A DNA stretch of 45,169 bases from Allofranklinella schreckenbergeri (GCF_003703475.1 NZ_RDQM01000017.1:1-45169), one strand, 5' to 3'; shown: positions 26,590 through 34,530, counted from the first letter of the stretch. Notes: generated by a model not told the origin, from the sequence alone. A program made the numbers and translations.

Positions 26590-27312
26590 ATGTCCCCCAC
26601 CATCCCCGACGCCATCCTCCGCGTGCAAGGCATGCACTACCGCTGGCCCGGTCAGGCCAGTGCTTGTTTGCTGATCGACGACTTTGCCGTGCAGCGGGGC
26701 GAAACCGTGTTTCTGCACGGCCCCAGCGGCAGCGGCAAAAGCACGCTGCTCTCACTGCTGGCGGGGGTGTTTTTGCCGCAGCAAGGCAGTGTGTGCCTGG
26801 ACGGGCGCGATTGGGCCAGCATGGGCGCGGCCGCGCGCGACCGCTACCGGGCCGACCGGCTGGGCTACATCTTTCAGCAATTCAATTTGTTGCCCTACCT
26901 GAGCGTGCGCGACAACGTGCTGCTGCCTTGCCGCTTCTCCGCCGCGCGCGCGCAGGCTGCGGCGGCCAGCCAGGGCAGCGCGCAGGCCGCGGCCGAGCAT
27001 TGGCTGCGCGCGATGGATTTGCCCGCCGCCAGTTGGGATGCGCCGGCGCGGGCGCTGTCGGTCGGCCAGCAGCAGCGCGTGGCCGCCGCGCGTGCGCTGG
27101 TGGGCGCGCCGCCGGTGGTCATCGCCGATGAGCCGACTTCGGCACTGGATGAGAACCGCCGCGACGCTTTCATGGATTTGCTGCTGGCCGCTTGCGCGCA
27201 AGCGGCCAGCACGCTGGTGTTCGTCAGCCACGATCAGCGCCTGGCGCCGCGCTTTGCCCGCCAGGTCGATCTGGCGCAGATCAACCGCGCCACAGCTCCT
27301 GCGGCATCTTAA
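26590..27312 (+). CDS. ABC transporter ATP-binding protein (MacB/LolD-like)
   Basis: A 240-residue ATPase. Walker A is HGPSGSGKSTLLSLLAG, the Q-loop is FQQFNLLPYLS, the signature is LSVGQQQRVAAARAL (V for the usual G) and Walker B is VVIADEPTSALDE. It is of the type that pairs with FtsX-like permeases and drives periplasmic work rather than classic import. The start at 26590 fits the family. The open frame extends to 26485 through sequence without homology. It follows zrgA by 168 bp. Its stop codon lies at the first bases of repeat copy 7, which separates it from its permease. Confidence 0.9.
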   Translation: MSPTIPDAILRVQGMHYRWPGQASACLLIDDFAVQRGETVFLHGPSGSGKSTLLSLLAGVFLPQQGSVCLDGRDWASMGAAARDRYRADRLGYIFQQFNLLPYLSVRDNVLLPCRFSAARAQAAAASQGSAQAAAEHWLRAMDLPAASWDAPARALSVGQQQRVAAARALVGAPPVVIADEPTSALDENRRDAFMDLLLAACAQAASTLVFVSHDQRLAPRFARQVDLAQINRATAPAAS

Positions 27313-27392
27313 TTTTATAAATCAAAAGAAATAAAATAACCATGTTTCGGCAATGTAGTAATCATTTCATTTTCACTTTGATTTGTATTTTT
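27311..27392 (-). repeat. AT-rich palindromic intergenic repeat, copy 7
   Basis: It overlaps the last two bases of the ATPase stop codon. The core is TTTCGGCAATG on plus (minus-oriented copy). The left part is AAATCAAAAGAAATAAAATA and the right part is TTCACTTTGATTTGTATTTT. It lies inside what should be one ATPase-permease operon. Confidence 0.82.
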
Positions 27393-27430
27393 GATAATGC
27401 CGCGTGTGCGCACGGCGCGAAGGGGCGGCC

Positions 27431-28723
27431 ATGATCGCCTTGTTCCGCCTGGCCTGGCAAAGCGCGTGGAATCGCCGCTTCACCCTGGCGCTGACGATTT
27501 TCTCCATCGCCCTGTCCACCTTCATGCTGCTGGGCGTCGAGCGCATCCGCACCGATGTGCGCAACGGCTTTACCTCGGCCATCTCCGGCACCGATTTGGT
27601 GGTGGGCGCGCGCACCGGCTCGGTGCAGTTGCTGCTGTACTCGGTGTTTCGCATCGGCTCGGCCACCAACAACATCCGCTTCAGCAGTGTGCAGGCCATC
27701 GAGGGCATGCGCGGCGTCGATTGGGTCGTGCCCATCTCGCTGGGCGATTCGCACCGTGGCTTTCCCGTCGTGGGCACCAGCGCGGCGTATTTCGAGCATT
27801 TCCGCTACGGCCAGCGCCAGGCGCTGCACGTGCGCGAGAGCCAGGCCAAGCTGCCCCCCGATGGCAACCCGCTGGCCGGGGCCGATTTGTACGACGCCGT
27901 GCTCGGCGCTGAAGTGGCGCGCCAGTTGGGCTACCGGCTCGGCCAGCGCATCGTGCTCAGCCATGGCTCCGGCCCCATCCAACTGACCGAGCACGACGAC
28001 AAGCCCTTTACCGTCGCCGCCATCCTCGCGCCCACCGGCACGCCGGTGGACCGCAGCGTCCACATCAGCCTGGAGGCGATGGAGGCGCTGCACGTGGACT
28101 GGCGCAGCGGCATGCGCATCCCCGGCAAAAACGTGGATGCGCAAGCCGTGCGCGAGATGGATTTGCGCCCGCGCAACGTCACCGCGCTGCTGGTGGGGCT
28201 GCAATCGCGCGCGCAGGTGTTTTCCGTGCAGCGGCAAATCAACAGCTTTCGCGCCGAGCCTTTGATGGCCGTGCTGCCCGGCGTGGCGCTCGATGAGCTG
28301 TGGGGCTTGATCGGCACGGGCGAGCGTTCGCTGCTGCTCATGTCCGCCCTGGTGGCTTTTGTCAGCCTGCTGGGCATGGTGGCCGTGGTGCTGGCCGGGC
28401 TGAACGAGCGCCGCCGCGAGCTGGCCGTGTTGCGCGCCGTGGGCGCGCGCCCCGGGCATGTGGTGGGGCTGTTGGCGATTGAAGGCGCATTGACCACCGC
28501 CGCAGGCATTGTGCTGGGCGTGCTGGCCCTGACGCTGGCCGTGCTGGCCGCCGCGCCGTGGCTGCTGGAGCGCTTTGGCCTCATCGTCACCCTCGGCGAA
28601 GTCACCCCCTTGCAAGGCTGGATGCTGCTGGGCCTGCTGCTCACCGGCTTTCTGGCCAGCCTGGCGCCCGGCTGGCGCGCCTACCGCCTCTCGCTGGTCG
28701 ATGGGCTGTCGCCGCCGGTGTAA
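27431..28723 (+). CDS. FtsX-family ABC transporter permease
   Basis: A 430-residue permease of the MacB/LolC type. It has one N-terminal membrane helix (LTIFSIALSTFMLLGV), a periplasmic domain of about 220 residues (MacB_PCD-like, SGTDLVVGARTGSVQLLLYS), then three C-terminal helices in the FtsX domain (LNERRRELAVLRAVGARPGH, then a coupling region and LTGFLASLAPGWRAYRLS). It should pair with the ATPase upstream. Together with ZrgA it may move or present zinc in the periplasm, but the substrate is unproven. The stop is 3 bp before repeat copy 8. Confidence 0.9.
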   Translation: MIALFRLAWQSAWNRRFTLALTIFSIALSTFMLLGVERIRTDVRNGFTSAISGTDLVVGARTGSVQLLLYSVFRIGSATNNIRFSSVQAIEGMRGVDWVVPISLGDSHRGFPVVGTSAAYFEHFRYGQRQALHVRESQAKLPPDGNPLAGADLYDAVLGAEVARQLGYRLGQRIVLSHGSGPIQLTEHDDKPFTVAAILAPTGTPVDRSVHISLEAMEALHVDWRSGMRIPGKNVDAQAVREMDLRPRNVTALLVGLQSRAQVFSVQRQINSFRAEPLMAVLPGVALDELWGLIGTGERSLLLMSALVAFVSLLGMVAVVLAGLNERRRELAVLRAVGARPGHVVGLLAIEGALTTAAGIVLGVLALTLAVLAAAPWLLERFGLIVTLGEVTPLQGWMLLGLLLTGFLASLAPGWRAYRLSLVDGLSPPV

Positions 28724-28726
28724 GTT

Positions 28727-28806
28727 GTTTCAATTCAAAAGAAATTAGCGTTTATATGAGAGTTGCCAAAATGGCAATGTTTTGTTTCTTTTGATTTATA
28801 TTTTTT
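28727..28806 (+). repeat. AT-rich palindromic intergenic repeat, copy 8
   Basis: This is one of the best-preserved copies. The outer arms TCAAAAGAAA (28735-28744) and TTTCTTTTGA (28785-28794) are perfectly complementary. The core TTGCCA-AAA-TGGCAA (28763-28777) is itself a perfect small palindrome. It lies between convergent genes, and its right end provides the stop codon of yqiA. Confidence 0.9.
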
Positions 28807-29434
28807 GCGAGGGCACGGAGGGCGAATAGCCCTCTGATCGCCCCAGGGTGTAGAGAAACTCCCCCAGCCGGGGCAGGTGGGTCAGGAAATCGTCGCTCAG
28901 CGCATGGTCGCCGCCTTCGAGCACGATGGTGGTGGCGTGGGCGTAGCGCTGGGCCATTTCGCGCCAGTCCAGCACCTCGTCGCCCTTGGCGATCAAAGCC
29001 ATTTGCGGCGCGCGCACAGGGGCGGCGCGGCTGTCCAGCGCGTGCAGCTCGTCGATGTGTTCGGGCAGAAAATCAAAGGCCTGCTGCGGATCGTGCCAAT
29101 GCGTGCGGGTGCCGATTTGCCCCGCCAGATCGCGCGCGGGATATACGGCGGGATTGAGCAGCACCGCCGGGCAAGGCCAATGCGCCGCCACCCAACTGGC
29201 GTAATAACCGCCCAGTGAAGACCCCATCACCGCCATGCTGTGCGCGGGCCAATCGGCCACGATGCCTTGCATCAGCGCCCCCGCCGCCCGGGGTGAAGGC
29301 GGCAATTGCGGGCAGACGAAGGCGACATCGGGATGGTGCTGGGCAAACCAGGCCTGGGTTTGCCGGGCTTTGAGCGAGCGCGGCGAGGAGCGAAAGCCGT
29401 GCAGGTACAGCAAATGGGTGAGATGGGTGGGCAT
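28796..29434 (-). CDS. yqiA: YqiA/UPF0227-family alpha/beta-hydrolase (esterase)
   Basis: A 212-residue alpha/beta hydrolase. LYLHGFRSSPRSLKARQTQA, PQLPPSPRAA, the nucleophile elbow GSSLGGYYASWVA (Ser), LLNPAVYPARDL, KGDEVLDWREM and EGGDHALSDDFL (His) align with E. coli YqiA, an esterase active on short acyl or palmitoyl-CoA-like substrates. The start at 29434 is chosen by homology. The open frame continues to 29848 over unrelated sequence. The last residues (SQKI) and the stop TAA are encoded in DNA at or within repeat copy 8, so insertion of the repeat seems to have reset the C-terminus. Confidence 0.9.
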   Translation of the reverse strand: MPTHLTHLLYLHGFRSSPRSLKARQTQAWFAQHHPDVAFVCPQLPPSPRAAGALMQGIVADWPAHSMAVMGSSLGGYYASWVAAHWPCPAVLLNPAVYPARDLAGQIGTRTHWHDPQQAFDFLPEHIDELHALDSRAAPVRAPQMALIAKGDEVLDWREMAQRYAHATTIVLEGGDHALSDDFLTHLPRLGEFLYTLGRSEGYSPSVPSQKI

Positions 29435-29544
29435 AGGGCAGGGGCAAAGTGGATGCGGTGGTGGGCGGGCGCGTGGCCCGCGCAAGATGGTAAAGCCAAG
29501 GCTGCAAAAGCCAACGCCTTGCCCGCATGAACAGGCCGCTGCAA

Positions 29545-29566
29545 AATGTAGTGCAGTCACTACATT
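29545..29566. promoter_or_regulatory. Palindromic operator of the Phd/PIN toxin-antitoxin operon
   Basis: AATGTAGTG and CACTACATT form a perfect 9-bp inverted repeat around CAGT, 12 bp before the antitoxin ATG. A -10-like TACATT overlaps the right arm. This is the expected place for autoregulation by the antitoxin or the antitoxin-toxin complex. Confidence 0.75.
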
Positions 29567-29578
29567 GTGAGGTCTGCT

Positions 29579-29851
29579 ATGCCTATTACCGTAACTTGCC
29601 GCGAATTCAACCAAAAAGCCAGCCAAATGCTGCAACTCTCGCAGCAGGAGCCGGTTTTCATCACCAAATGGGGCAAGATCGTCGGCGTTTTGTCCAGCTA
29701 TCAGGCCTACCAGCAGCGCGAAGCCCAAAGCCTGGCCGAGGCTTTCGCCAGCGGGCACGCGGCCGGGGACCTGGACGATGCGCTGGACGCCGACCTTGCC
29801 CGCATTCGCCAGCAAAGCGCCAGGCAACGCCCAAACGACTGGGGGCAATGA
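29579..29851 (+). CDS. Type II antitoxin, Phd/YefM family
   Basis: A 90-residue antitoxin. The N-terminal Phd/YefM fold MPITVTCREFNQKASQMLQL, then PVFITKWGKIVGVLSSYQAY, binds DNA. The C-terminal tail, rich in Ala, Gln and Asp, would wrap the toxin. GAGG precedes the ATG at 29579. The stop overlaps the toxin start (ATGA), so the pair is coupled. It should repress its own promoter at the 9-bp inverted repeat just upstream. Confidence 0.9.
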   Translation: MPITVTCREFNQKASQMLQLSQQEPVFITKWGKIVGVLSSYQAYQQREAQSLAEAFASGHAAGDLDDALDADLARIRQQSARQRPNDWGQ

Positions 29852-30276
29852 TGTATTTGCTCGATACCAACGTCATTTCCGAGCTGCGCAAGGCAGAAAA
29901 AGGCCGCGCCGATGCCCAGGTCATGCAGTGGTTTGCGCATATCCAGAGCCAGCAGGCGTATGTGAGCGTCATCAGCCTGGCCGAAATCCAAATCGGCATC
30001 TTGCTGCTGGCGCGGCGCGACAGCCAAGCCGCCACCACTCTGCAAGACTGGCTGGAGGCGCGCCTGCTGCCCGAATTCGCCAACCGCATCCTGCCTCTGG
30101 ATAGCCGTGCCGCCTTGCTGTCGGCGCAGTTTCACATCCCCGACAAAAGCCCGCTCAACGACGCCTACATCGCCGCCACGGCCAAGGCGCATGGTCTGAC
30201 CCTGGTCACGCGCAATGTGCGCGACTTTGAGGGCTTGGGCATCGAGGTGTTCAATCCTTTTGCGGCGGCGCGCTGA
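29848..30276 (+). CDS. PIN-domain ribonuclease toxin (VapC-like)
   Basis: A 142-residue PIN nuclease. Acidic catalytic residues are in MMYLLDTNVISELRK, SLAEIQIGI, PLNDAYIAATAKAHGL and TRNVRDFEGLG, which is the complete set of four. VapC toxins cleave initiator tRNA or rRNA; the target here is unknown. The start overlaps the antitoxin stop. A second ATG follows immediately at 29851. The module appears intact. Confidence 0.92.
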   Translation: MMYLLDTNVISELRKAEKGRADAQVMQWFAHIQSQQAYVSVISLAEIQIGILLLARRDSQAATTLQDWLEARLLPEFANRILPLDSRAALLSAQFHIPDKSPLNDAYIAATAKAHGLTLVTRNVRDFEGLGIEVFNPFAAAR

Positions 30277-30313
30277 ACATCTGTTGCATCTTTCAGGGCT
30301 TGTGCGCGCAGGT

Positions 30314-30736
30314 TCACGCGCCCGACTGCGGCGCATCCGTCAGCCAGGCCATGGCTTCGATCTTGTGCCCGTCCAGATCGCGCACAAAGCAGCCGTAGTA
30401 CTCCTTGCCATAGTGCGGGCGCGGGCCGGGCGCGCCGTCGTCGCTGCCGCCTGCGGCCAGGGCGGCGGCGTGGAAGGCGTGCACTTGCTCGGCGGTGGCG
30501 GCGAAAAAGGCGATGTGCACGCCGTTGGCGGTTTGGGCGGGCTGGCCGTCGTGCGGGGCCTGGATCCAGAACTCGGGATAGGCGCGGCCATAGGCGATGG
30601 CGGGGAACTCGTCGCTGACGTCCATCACGCGGCCAATGCCCAAAGTGGCCAGCACCTGGTCGTAAAAGGCCACAGCTTCGGCAAAACGGTTGGTGCCAAG
30701 GGAGACGTGGGAGAGGATGCTGGGGGTTTCGGTCAT
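30314..30736 (-). CDS. VOC/glyoxalase-family protein
   Basis: A 140-residue vicinal oxygen chelate protein. SHVSLGTNRFAEAVAFYDQV, PEFWIQAPHDGQPAQTANGV, HIAFFAATAEQVHAFHAAAL and YYGCFVRDLDGHKIEAMAW fit the two beta-alpha-beta-beta-beta units. Metal ligands His, His and Glu appear present. It may be a glyoxalase-like or resistance-type enzyme, with no substrate to name. AGGAG precedes the ATG. It is a single gene on the minus strand, about 35 bp from the convergent toxin gene. Confidence 0.88.
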   Translation of the reverse strand: MTETPSILSHVSLGTNRFAEAVAFYDQVLATLGIGRVMDVSDEFPAIAYGRAYPEFWIQAPHDGQPAQTANGVHIAFFAATAEQVHAFHAAALAAGGSDDGAPGPRPHYGKEYYGCFVRDLDGHKIEAMAWLTDAPQSGA

Positions 30737-30809
30737 GGGGCTGACTCCTGTGGGTTGGTGATGAATGCGGCATTTTGCCCGCCAGCGCGGGCGGAGTGCA
30801 TCGCAGGCG

Positions 30810-31733
30810 CTAATGAGCGTCCAGACTCAGCCCCAATTCATACAAGGCATTGCGTGGCGCGCCGGTGTGGGTGGCGGTGATGCGGGCGGCGCTTTTGAGC
30901 GAGACGCCTTCGGCCAGCAGCAGGCGCAGCAGGCGCTGGGCATCGTCGGGCAGGGCGTCAGTGGGGGCGGCGGGCTGGGGGTGGATGATGAGCACGAATT
31001 CGCCCTTTTGGCGCTGCGGGTCGGCGGCCAGCCAGGCGGGCATCTCTTGCGCGGGCAGGGTGTGGATTTGCTCGAACTGCTTGGTCAGCTCGCGCGCCAG
31101 CGTGACGGGGCGCTGGCCCAGCGCGGCCAGCTCTTGCGCCAGCGCGGCGATGCGGTGGGGCGCTTCCAGCAAGGCGGTGGCGCGCGCCTCGGCCTGCACG
31201 GCGGCGATGGCGGCTTGCCGCGCTTTGCCTTTGGGGGGGAGAAAGCCGGCGAAGACGTAGGCGGTGCTGTCGCCATCGGGCGCCATCAAGCCCGCGGCGC
31301 TCAAGGCGGTGCTGACGCTGCTGGCGCCGGGGATGGGCACGACCGCCAGGCCCGCCTGGCGCACTTGCGCGGCGAGGATGGCGCCGGGGTCACTGATGGC
31401 GGGGGTGCCGGCGTCGCTGACGTAGGCGACGCGCTGGCCTTGGCGCAGCCGCTCGATCAGGGCCTGGGCGGCGGCGCGCTCGTTGTGCTGGTGGGCGGCG
31501 ATGAGGGCGCCGGGGCCTTTGTCGATGCCATAGCTTTGCAGCAGTTGGCGGGTGTGGCGCGTGTCCTCGCAGGCGATGGCGTCGGCCAGTTGCAGCACAT
31601 GCAGCGCGCGCAGACTGATGTCGGCCAGATTGCCGATGGGGGTGGCGACGAGGTAGAGCGCGCCCTGCGGATAATGCTGCGCGGCGGCGGCCTGATGGGC
31701 GGCCTGCAAGGCCAGGGAGAAGGAGGCGGTCAT
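30810..31733 (-). CDS. rsmI: 16S rRNA (cytidine1402-2'-O)-methyltransferase
   Basis: A 307-residue SAM-dependent methyltransferase that modifies C1402 in the ribosomal P site. Signatures are LYLVATPIGNLADISLRAL, CEDTRHTRQLLQSYGI, YVSDAGTPAISDPGAILA and PIPGASSVSTALSAAGL. The start codon at 31733 is inside the CATG shared with the possible yraN start on the other strand. The open frame extends upstream to 32021 without homology. It is divergent from yraN, an arrangement common in Burkholderiales. Confidence 0.93.
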   Translation of the reverse strand: MTASFSLALQAAHQAAAAQHYPQGALYLVATPIGNLADISLRALHVLQLADAIACEDTRHTRQLLQSYGIDKGPGALIAAHQHNERAAAQALIERLRQGQRVAYVSDAGTPAISDPGAILAAQVRQAGLAVVPIPGASSVSTALSAAGLMAPDGDSTAYVFAGFLPPKGKARQAAIAAVQAEARATALLEAPHRIAALAQELAALGQRPVTLARELTKQFEQIHTLPAQEMPAWLAADPQRQKGEFVLIIHPQPAAPTDALPDDAQRLLRLLLAEGVSLKSAARITATHTGAPRNALYELGLSLDAH

Positions 31734-32406
31734 GCGGTTACGAAAGGCGGTGCAAGCGCTGGGGGCGATCAGGGAGAGCGAAGCGGTGGATGCGCTGCGG
31801 CGCGCGATACAGGGCAAAGTGCGCCCGTCGAGCCAACCGGACGAGCAGAGCCAACCGGGCCAGCGTGGCACGGGTGGCATGGGCGGCGGCGATGCCGGGG
31901 CGGCCATGGCGCAAGCCGGGCAGGCAGCGGGTGAGTTGCGGCAGGCACGGCAGGCGCGTGGGCTGGCCCAGCCATCCCCATCCGCCAGCGGGCAGGCGGC
32001 GCAAGGCGGGCGCAGGCCCACGCGGCGTCAGGCCGTGGGCCGCTGGGGCGAAGACCAGGCGCTGGCGTGCTTGCAAGCGCAGGGCTTGCGCCTGGTGCAG
32101 CGCAATTTCCGTGCGCCGGGCCGTGGCGGCGGCGAGATCGATTTGGTGATGCAAGCGGGCGATGGCACGCTGGTTTTCGTGGAAGTGCGCGTGCGCCGCG
32201 CCAGCGACTATGGCGGTGCGGGGGCGAGCATCGATGCCCGCAAGCGCGCACGCATTGTCTTGGCGGCGCAGCACTTTCTGGCCCGCTGGCCCGGCCCGGC
32301 CCCGGCCTGCCGCTTTGATGTGGTGCTGATCGATGGGCAGGGCCAGCCGCCCGCGTGGGTGCAGGGGGCGTTCGATGGCGGACAGGGCGGGCATGGGGCG
32401 TGGTGA
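31732..32406 (+). CDS. yraN: YraN family protein (UPF0102, endonuclease-like fold)
   Basis: A UPF0102 protein of up to 224 residues. The conserved core is GRWGEDQALACLQAQGLRLV, then GGGEIDLVMQAGDGTLVFVE and VRRASDYGGAGASIDARKRA, a restriction-endonuclease-like fold of unknown role. The ATG at 31732 has a strong AAGGAGG 8 bp upstream, but it overlaps the rsmI start codon, and the first ~100 residues are low-complexity Gln/Gly/Ala-rich. Normal YraN proteins are ~120-130 residues. An internal ATG at 31906 is a plausible alternative. Confidence 0.82.
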   Translation: MRLRKAVQALGAIRESEAVDALRRAIQGKVRPSSQPDEQSQPGQRGTGGMGGGDAGAAMAQAGQAAGELRQARQARGLAQPSPSASGQAAQGGRRPTRRQAVGRWGEDQALACLQAQGLRLVQRNFRAPGRGGGEIDLVMQAGDGTLVFVEVRVRRASDYGGAGASIDARKRARIVLAAQHFLARWPGPAPACRFDVVLIDGQGQPPAWVQGAFDGGQGGHGAW

Positions 32407-32435
32407 GCGCGCTGGGGCTGGCTGTTCGGGAAGGA

Positions 32436-32515
32436 ATATTTCAATCAAAGGAAATAAGGCTTATTGTTTGAATTGCCGAAATGGGGTTATTTTCTTTCCT
32501 TTGATTGGTAATTTT
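32436..32515 (+). repeat. AT-rich palindromic intergenic repeat, copy 9
   Basis: This copy has the longest perfect arms: AATCAAAGGAAA (32443-32454) with TTTCCTTTGATT (32495-32506). The core TTGCCGAAATGGGG reads on plus. Compared with copies 8 and 11, both arms have changed together (AAAGGAA/TTCCTTT instead of AAAAGAA/TTCTTTT). It lies 30 bp after the yraN stop. Confidence 0.9.
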
Positions 32516-32526
32516 GGCGTGGATTG

Positions 32527-32554
32527 AAAGACAAAAGCGCGCCCGAAGGCGCGC
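32527..32554 (-). terminator. Intrinsic terminator of the RidA-family gene
   Basis: On the minus strand GCGCGCC, TTCG and GGCGCGC form a 7-bp GC stem with a UUCG loop (32537-32554), followed by TTTTGTCTTT. It lies 34 bp past the stop of the minus-strand RidA-like gene. Confidence 0.88.
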
Positions 32555-32587
32555 CAAGGCAAACCGGGAAAGCGCTGGCGTGGGCAA

Positions 32588-33049
32588 TCAGTCTTCCACT
32601 TCCGCGATCAATTCGATTTCCACGCAGGCGCCCATGGGCAACTGGGCCACGCCGAAGGCGCTGCGAGCGTGCACACCCCTGTCGCCCAGGACCTCGACCA
32701 GCAGCTCACTGACGCCATTGGTGACCAGGTGGTGCTCGGTGTAGTCGGGCGAGGAGTTGACCAGGCTCAAGACCTTGACCACGCGCTTGACCTTGCGCAA
32801 ATCGCCCCCGGCAGCGGCTTGCAAGGTGGCCAGCAGATCGATGCCGGCAGCGCGCGCGGCGGCCTTGCCTTCTTCCGTCGTCATGTTCTTGCCCAACTGG
32901 CCGACCCAGGCGGCACCGTCTTTCTTGGCGATATGGCCGCTGAGAAAGACGGTGTTGCCGATGCTGGTGTACATCACATAGGCCGCGACGGGCTGGGCCA
33001 CGGGGGGCAGTTCAATGTTCAGGGCCTGGAGTTTTTCGTAGATTCCCAT
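32588..33049 (-). CDS. RidA/YjgF family protein
   Basis: A 153-residue Rid-family protein. NTVFLSGHIAKKDGAAWVGQ, RVVKVLSLVNSSPDYTEHHL, SELLVEVLGDRGVHARSAFG and LPMGACVEIELIAEV fit the chorismate-mutase-like trimer fold. The Arg within the RSAFG block corresponds to the residue that binds the imine/enamine substrate in RidA. It is longer than archetypal RidA (~128), so it belongs to a side branch and may not be a deaminase. GAAAGG precedes the ATG. It is separated from hflX by repeat copy 10. Confidence 0.9.
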   Translation of the reverse strand: MGIYEKLQALNIELPPVAQPVAAYVMYTSIGNTVFLSGHIAKKDGAAWVGQLGKNMTTEEGKAAARAAGIDLLATLQAAAGGDLRKVKRVVKVLSLVNSSPDYTEHHLVTNGVSELLVEVLGDRGVHARSAFGVAQLPMGACVEIELIAEVED

Positions 33050-33167
33050 GATGGGCCTTTCATGCTGAAGGGGAGAGAGAAGGGCGGCGTCGCCCAGCGA
33101 CGCAGCGTGCCGGGCGGGGATGATAGAGCGTGTTGCCCGGCGCGCGTTGCTGCGTTTGGGTTTGATT

Positions 33168-33249
33168 TGGTTTTCAAATCATTGAAAAAATGCTTTGAAT
33201 AGAGTTATGCCAAAATGGCATTATTTATTTTCTTTTGAATTGGAAATTC
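33168..33249 (+). repeat. AT-rich palindromic intergenic repeat, copy 10
   Basis: The core ATGCCA-AAA-TGGCAT (33207-33221) is a perfect small palindrome. Both flanking pairs differ from copy 8 (TTGCCA/TGGCAA) in a complementary way. The outer arms are TTTTCAAATCATTG and TTCTTTTGAATTGGAAA. It ends ~7 bp from the hflX stop. Confidence 0.85.
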
Positions 33250-33256
33250 TGCGGCG

Positions 33257-34474
33257 CTATGGGGCCTGCGACGCCTCTTCGGATGGATCGGCCTCGTCCG
33301 GCCCGTCCAGCTCGTCGGCTGCGGCGCTGGCGCCGAGCTGGGCATGGTGCTGCATCCACCAGTGCGAGAGCGCCTGGCGCAGGCCGTCCAGCCCCAGGCC
33401 GGTTTGGGCGCTGATGAAGACGCGCGGGATTTGGCGGCCGTCGATTTCCATGCTGTCGTGCATGGCGCGGGGTTGTTGCTCGGGCGCCAGCAGATCGAGT
33501 TTGTTGAACACCAGCAATTGCGCAATGTTGTCGGCGCCGATTTCGGCCAGCACGCGCATGACTTCCTGGATTTGCTCGGGGAAGTGCGGGTTGGCGGCAT
33601 CGACGACGTGCAGCAGCAAGTCGGCATCGACGGCTTCTTGCAGCGTGGCCTGAAAGGCTTCGACCAGCCCGTGGGGCAGATCGCGGATGAAGCCCACGGT
33701 GTCCGAGAGGGAGACGCTCACGCCCGCTTCCTGCAAATACAACTGGCGCGTGGTGGTGTCCAGCGTGGCGAAAAGCTGATCGGCGGCATAGGCGCGGGCT
33801 TTGACCAGCGCGTTGAACAGCGAGGATTTGCCCGCGTTGGTGTAGCCCACCAGGGAGATGTTGAACACCTGGTTGCGCTGGCGCTGGCTGCGCTGGGTGC
33901 GGCGTTGCTTTTTGAGCTTGACCAGGCGCTCGCGCACGCGCTTGATGGCGTCGCCAATCATGCGGCGGTCCAGCTCGATCTGGGTCTCGCCCGGGCCGCC
34001 CCTCCCGCCAATGCCGCCCCTCTGGCGCTCCAGGTGCGACCAGCGCCGCACCAGGCGGGTCGAGAGGTATTGCAGGCGCGCCAGCTCGACTTGCAGCTTG
34101 CCCTCGTGGCTGCGCGCGCGCTGGGCAAAAATCTCCAGAATCAAAAAGGTGCGGTCGTACACGGGCAGGCCGATTTCGCGCTCCAGGTTGCGCTGCTGGG
34201 CGGGGCTGAGGGCCTGGTCGAAGACGATTTCGCTGGCGCCGTGGCCTAGCGCCAGGGCTTTGATCTCCTCGACCTTGCCCTTGCCGATGAACAAGGCGGC
34301 ATCGGGCAGCTTGCGCCGCACGACGACCCGCTCGCACGGCGTCAGGCCAGCGGTTTGCACCAGCAGGCTGAGTTCTTCCAGCTCTTCGTCGAAATGGGCG
34401 GCGCCGAAATCCACCCCGACCAGCAGGGCCAGGGGCGTTTGCGCAGCGGTGGTGGTGGCGATGGTTTTACTCAA
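33257..34474 (-). CDS. hflX: GTPase HflX
   Basis: This 405-residue ribosome-associated GTPase can split stalled 70S ribosomes. The N-terminal HflX domain (VGVDFGAAHFDEELEELSLL, then GKGKVEEIKALA and FDQALSPAQQRNLE) and the Gly-rich RQRGGIGGRGGPGETQIELD precede the GTPase domain. That domain has G1 GYTNAGKSSLFNAL, G3 DTVGFIRDLPHGLVEAF and G4 FNKLDLL. The C-terminal tail is acidic. It lies downstream of hfq on the same strand, as usual in proteobacteria, with a long hairpin between them. Confidence 0.95.
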   Translation of the reverse strand: MSKTIATTTAAQTPLALLVGVDFGAAHFDEELEELSLLVQTAGLTPCERVVVRRKLPDAALFIGKGKVEEIKALALGHGASEIVFDQALSPAQQRNLEREIGLPVYDRTFLILEIFAQRARSHEGKLQVELARLQYLSTRLVRRWSHLERQRGGIGGRGGPGETQIELDRRMIGDAIKRVRERLVKLKKQRRTQRSQRQRNQVFNISLVGYTNAGKSSLFNALVKARAYAADQLFATLDTTTRQLYLQEAGVSVSLSDTVGFIRDLPHGLVEAFQATLQEAVDADLLLHVVDAANPHFPEQIQEVMRVLAEIGADNIAQLLVFNKLDLLAPEQQPRAMHDSMEIDGRQIPRVFISAQTGLGLDGLRQALSHWWMQHHAQLGASAAADELDGPDEADPSEEASQAP

Positions 34475-34530
34475 GGCAGTGTTTCAGCGTGTGATGGGGG
34501 CGATGGGGGTGCGATAGCGTCCAAACGCGA

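Noticed and set aside
33121-33150. Second IS-end remnant (AGAGCGTGTT upstream of ridA)
   Set aside because: Only about 10 bases match the IS end and the similarity stops at once. Chance is likely.
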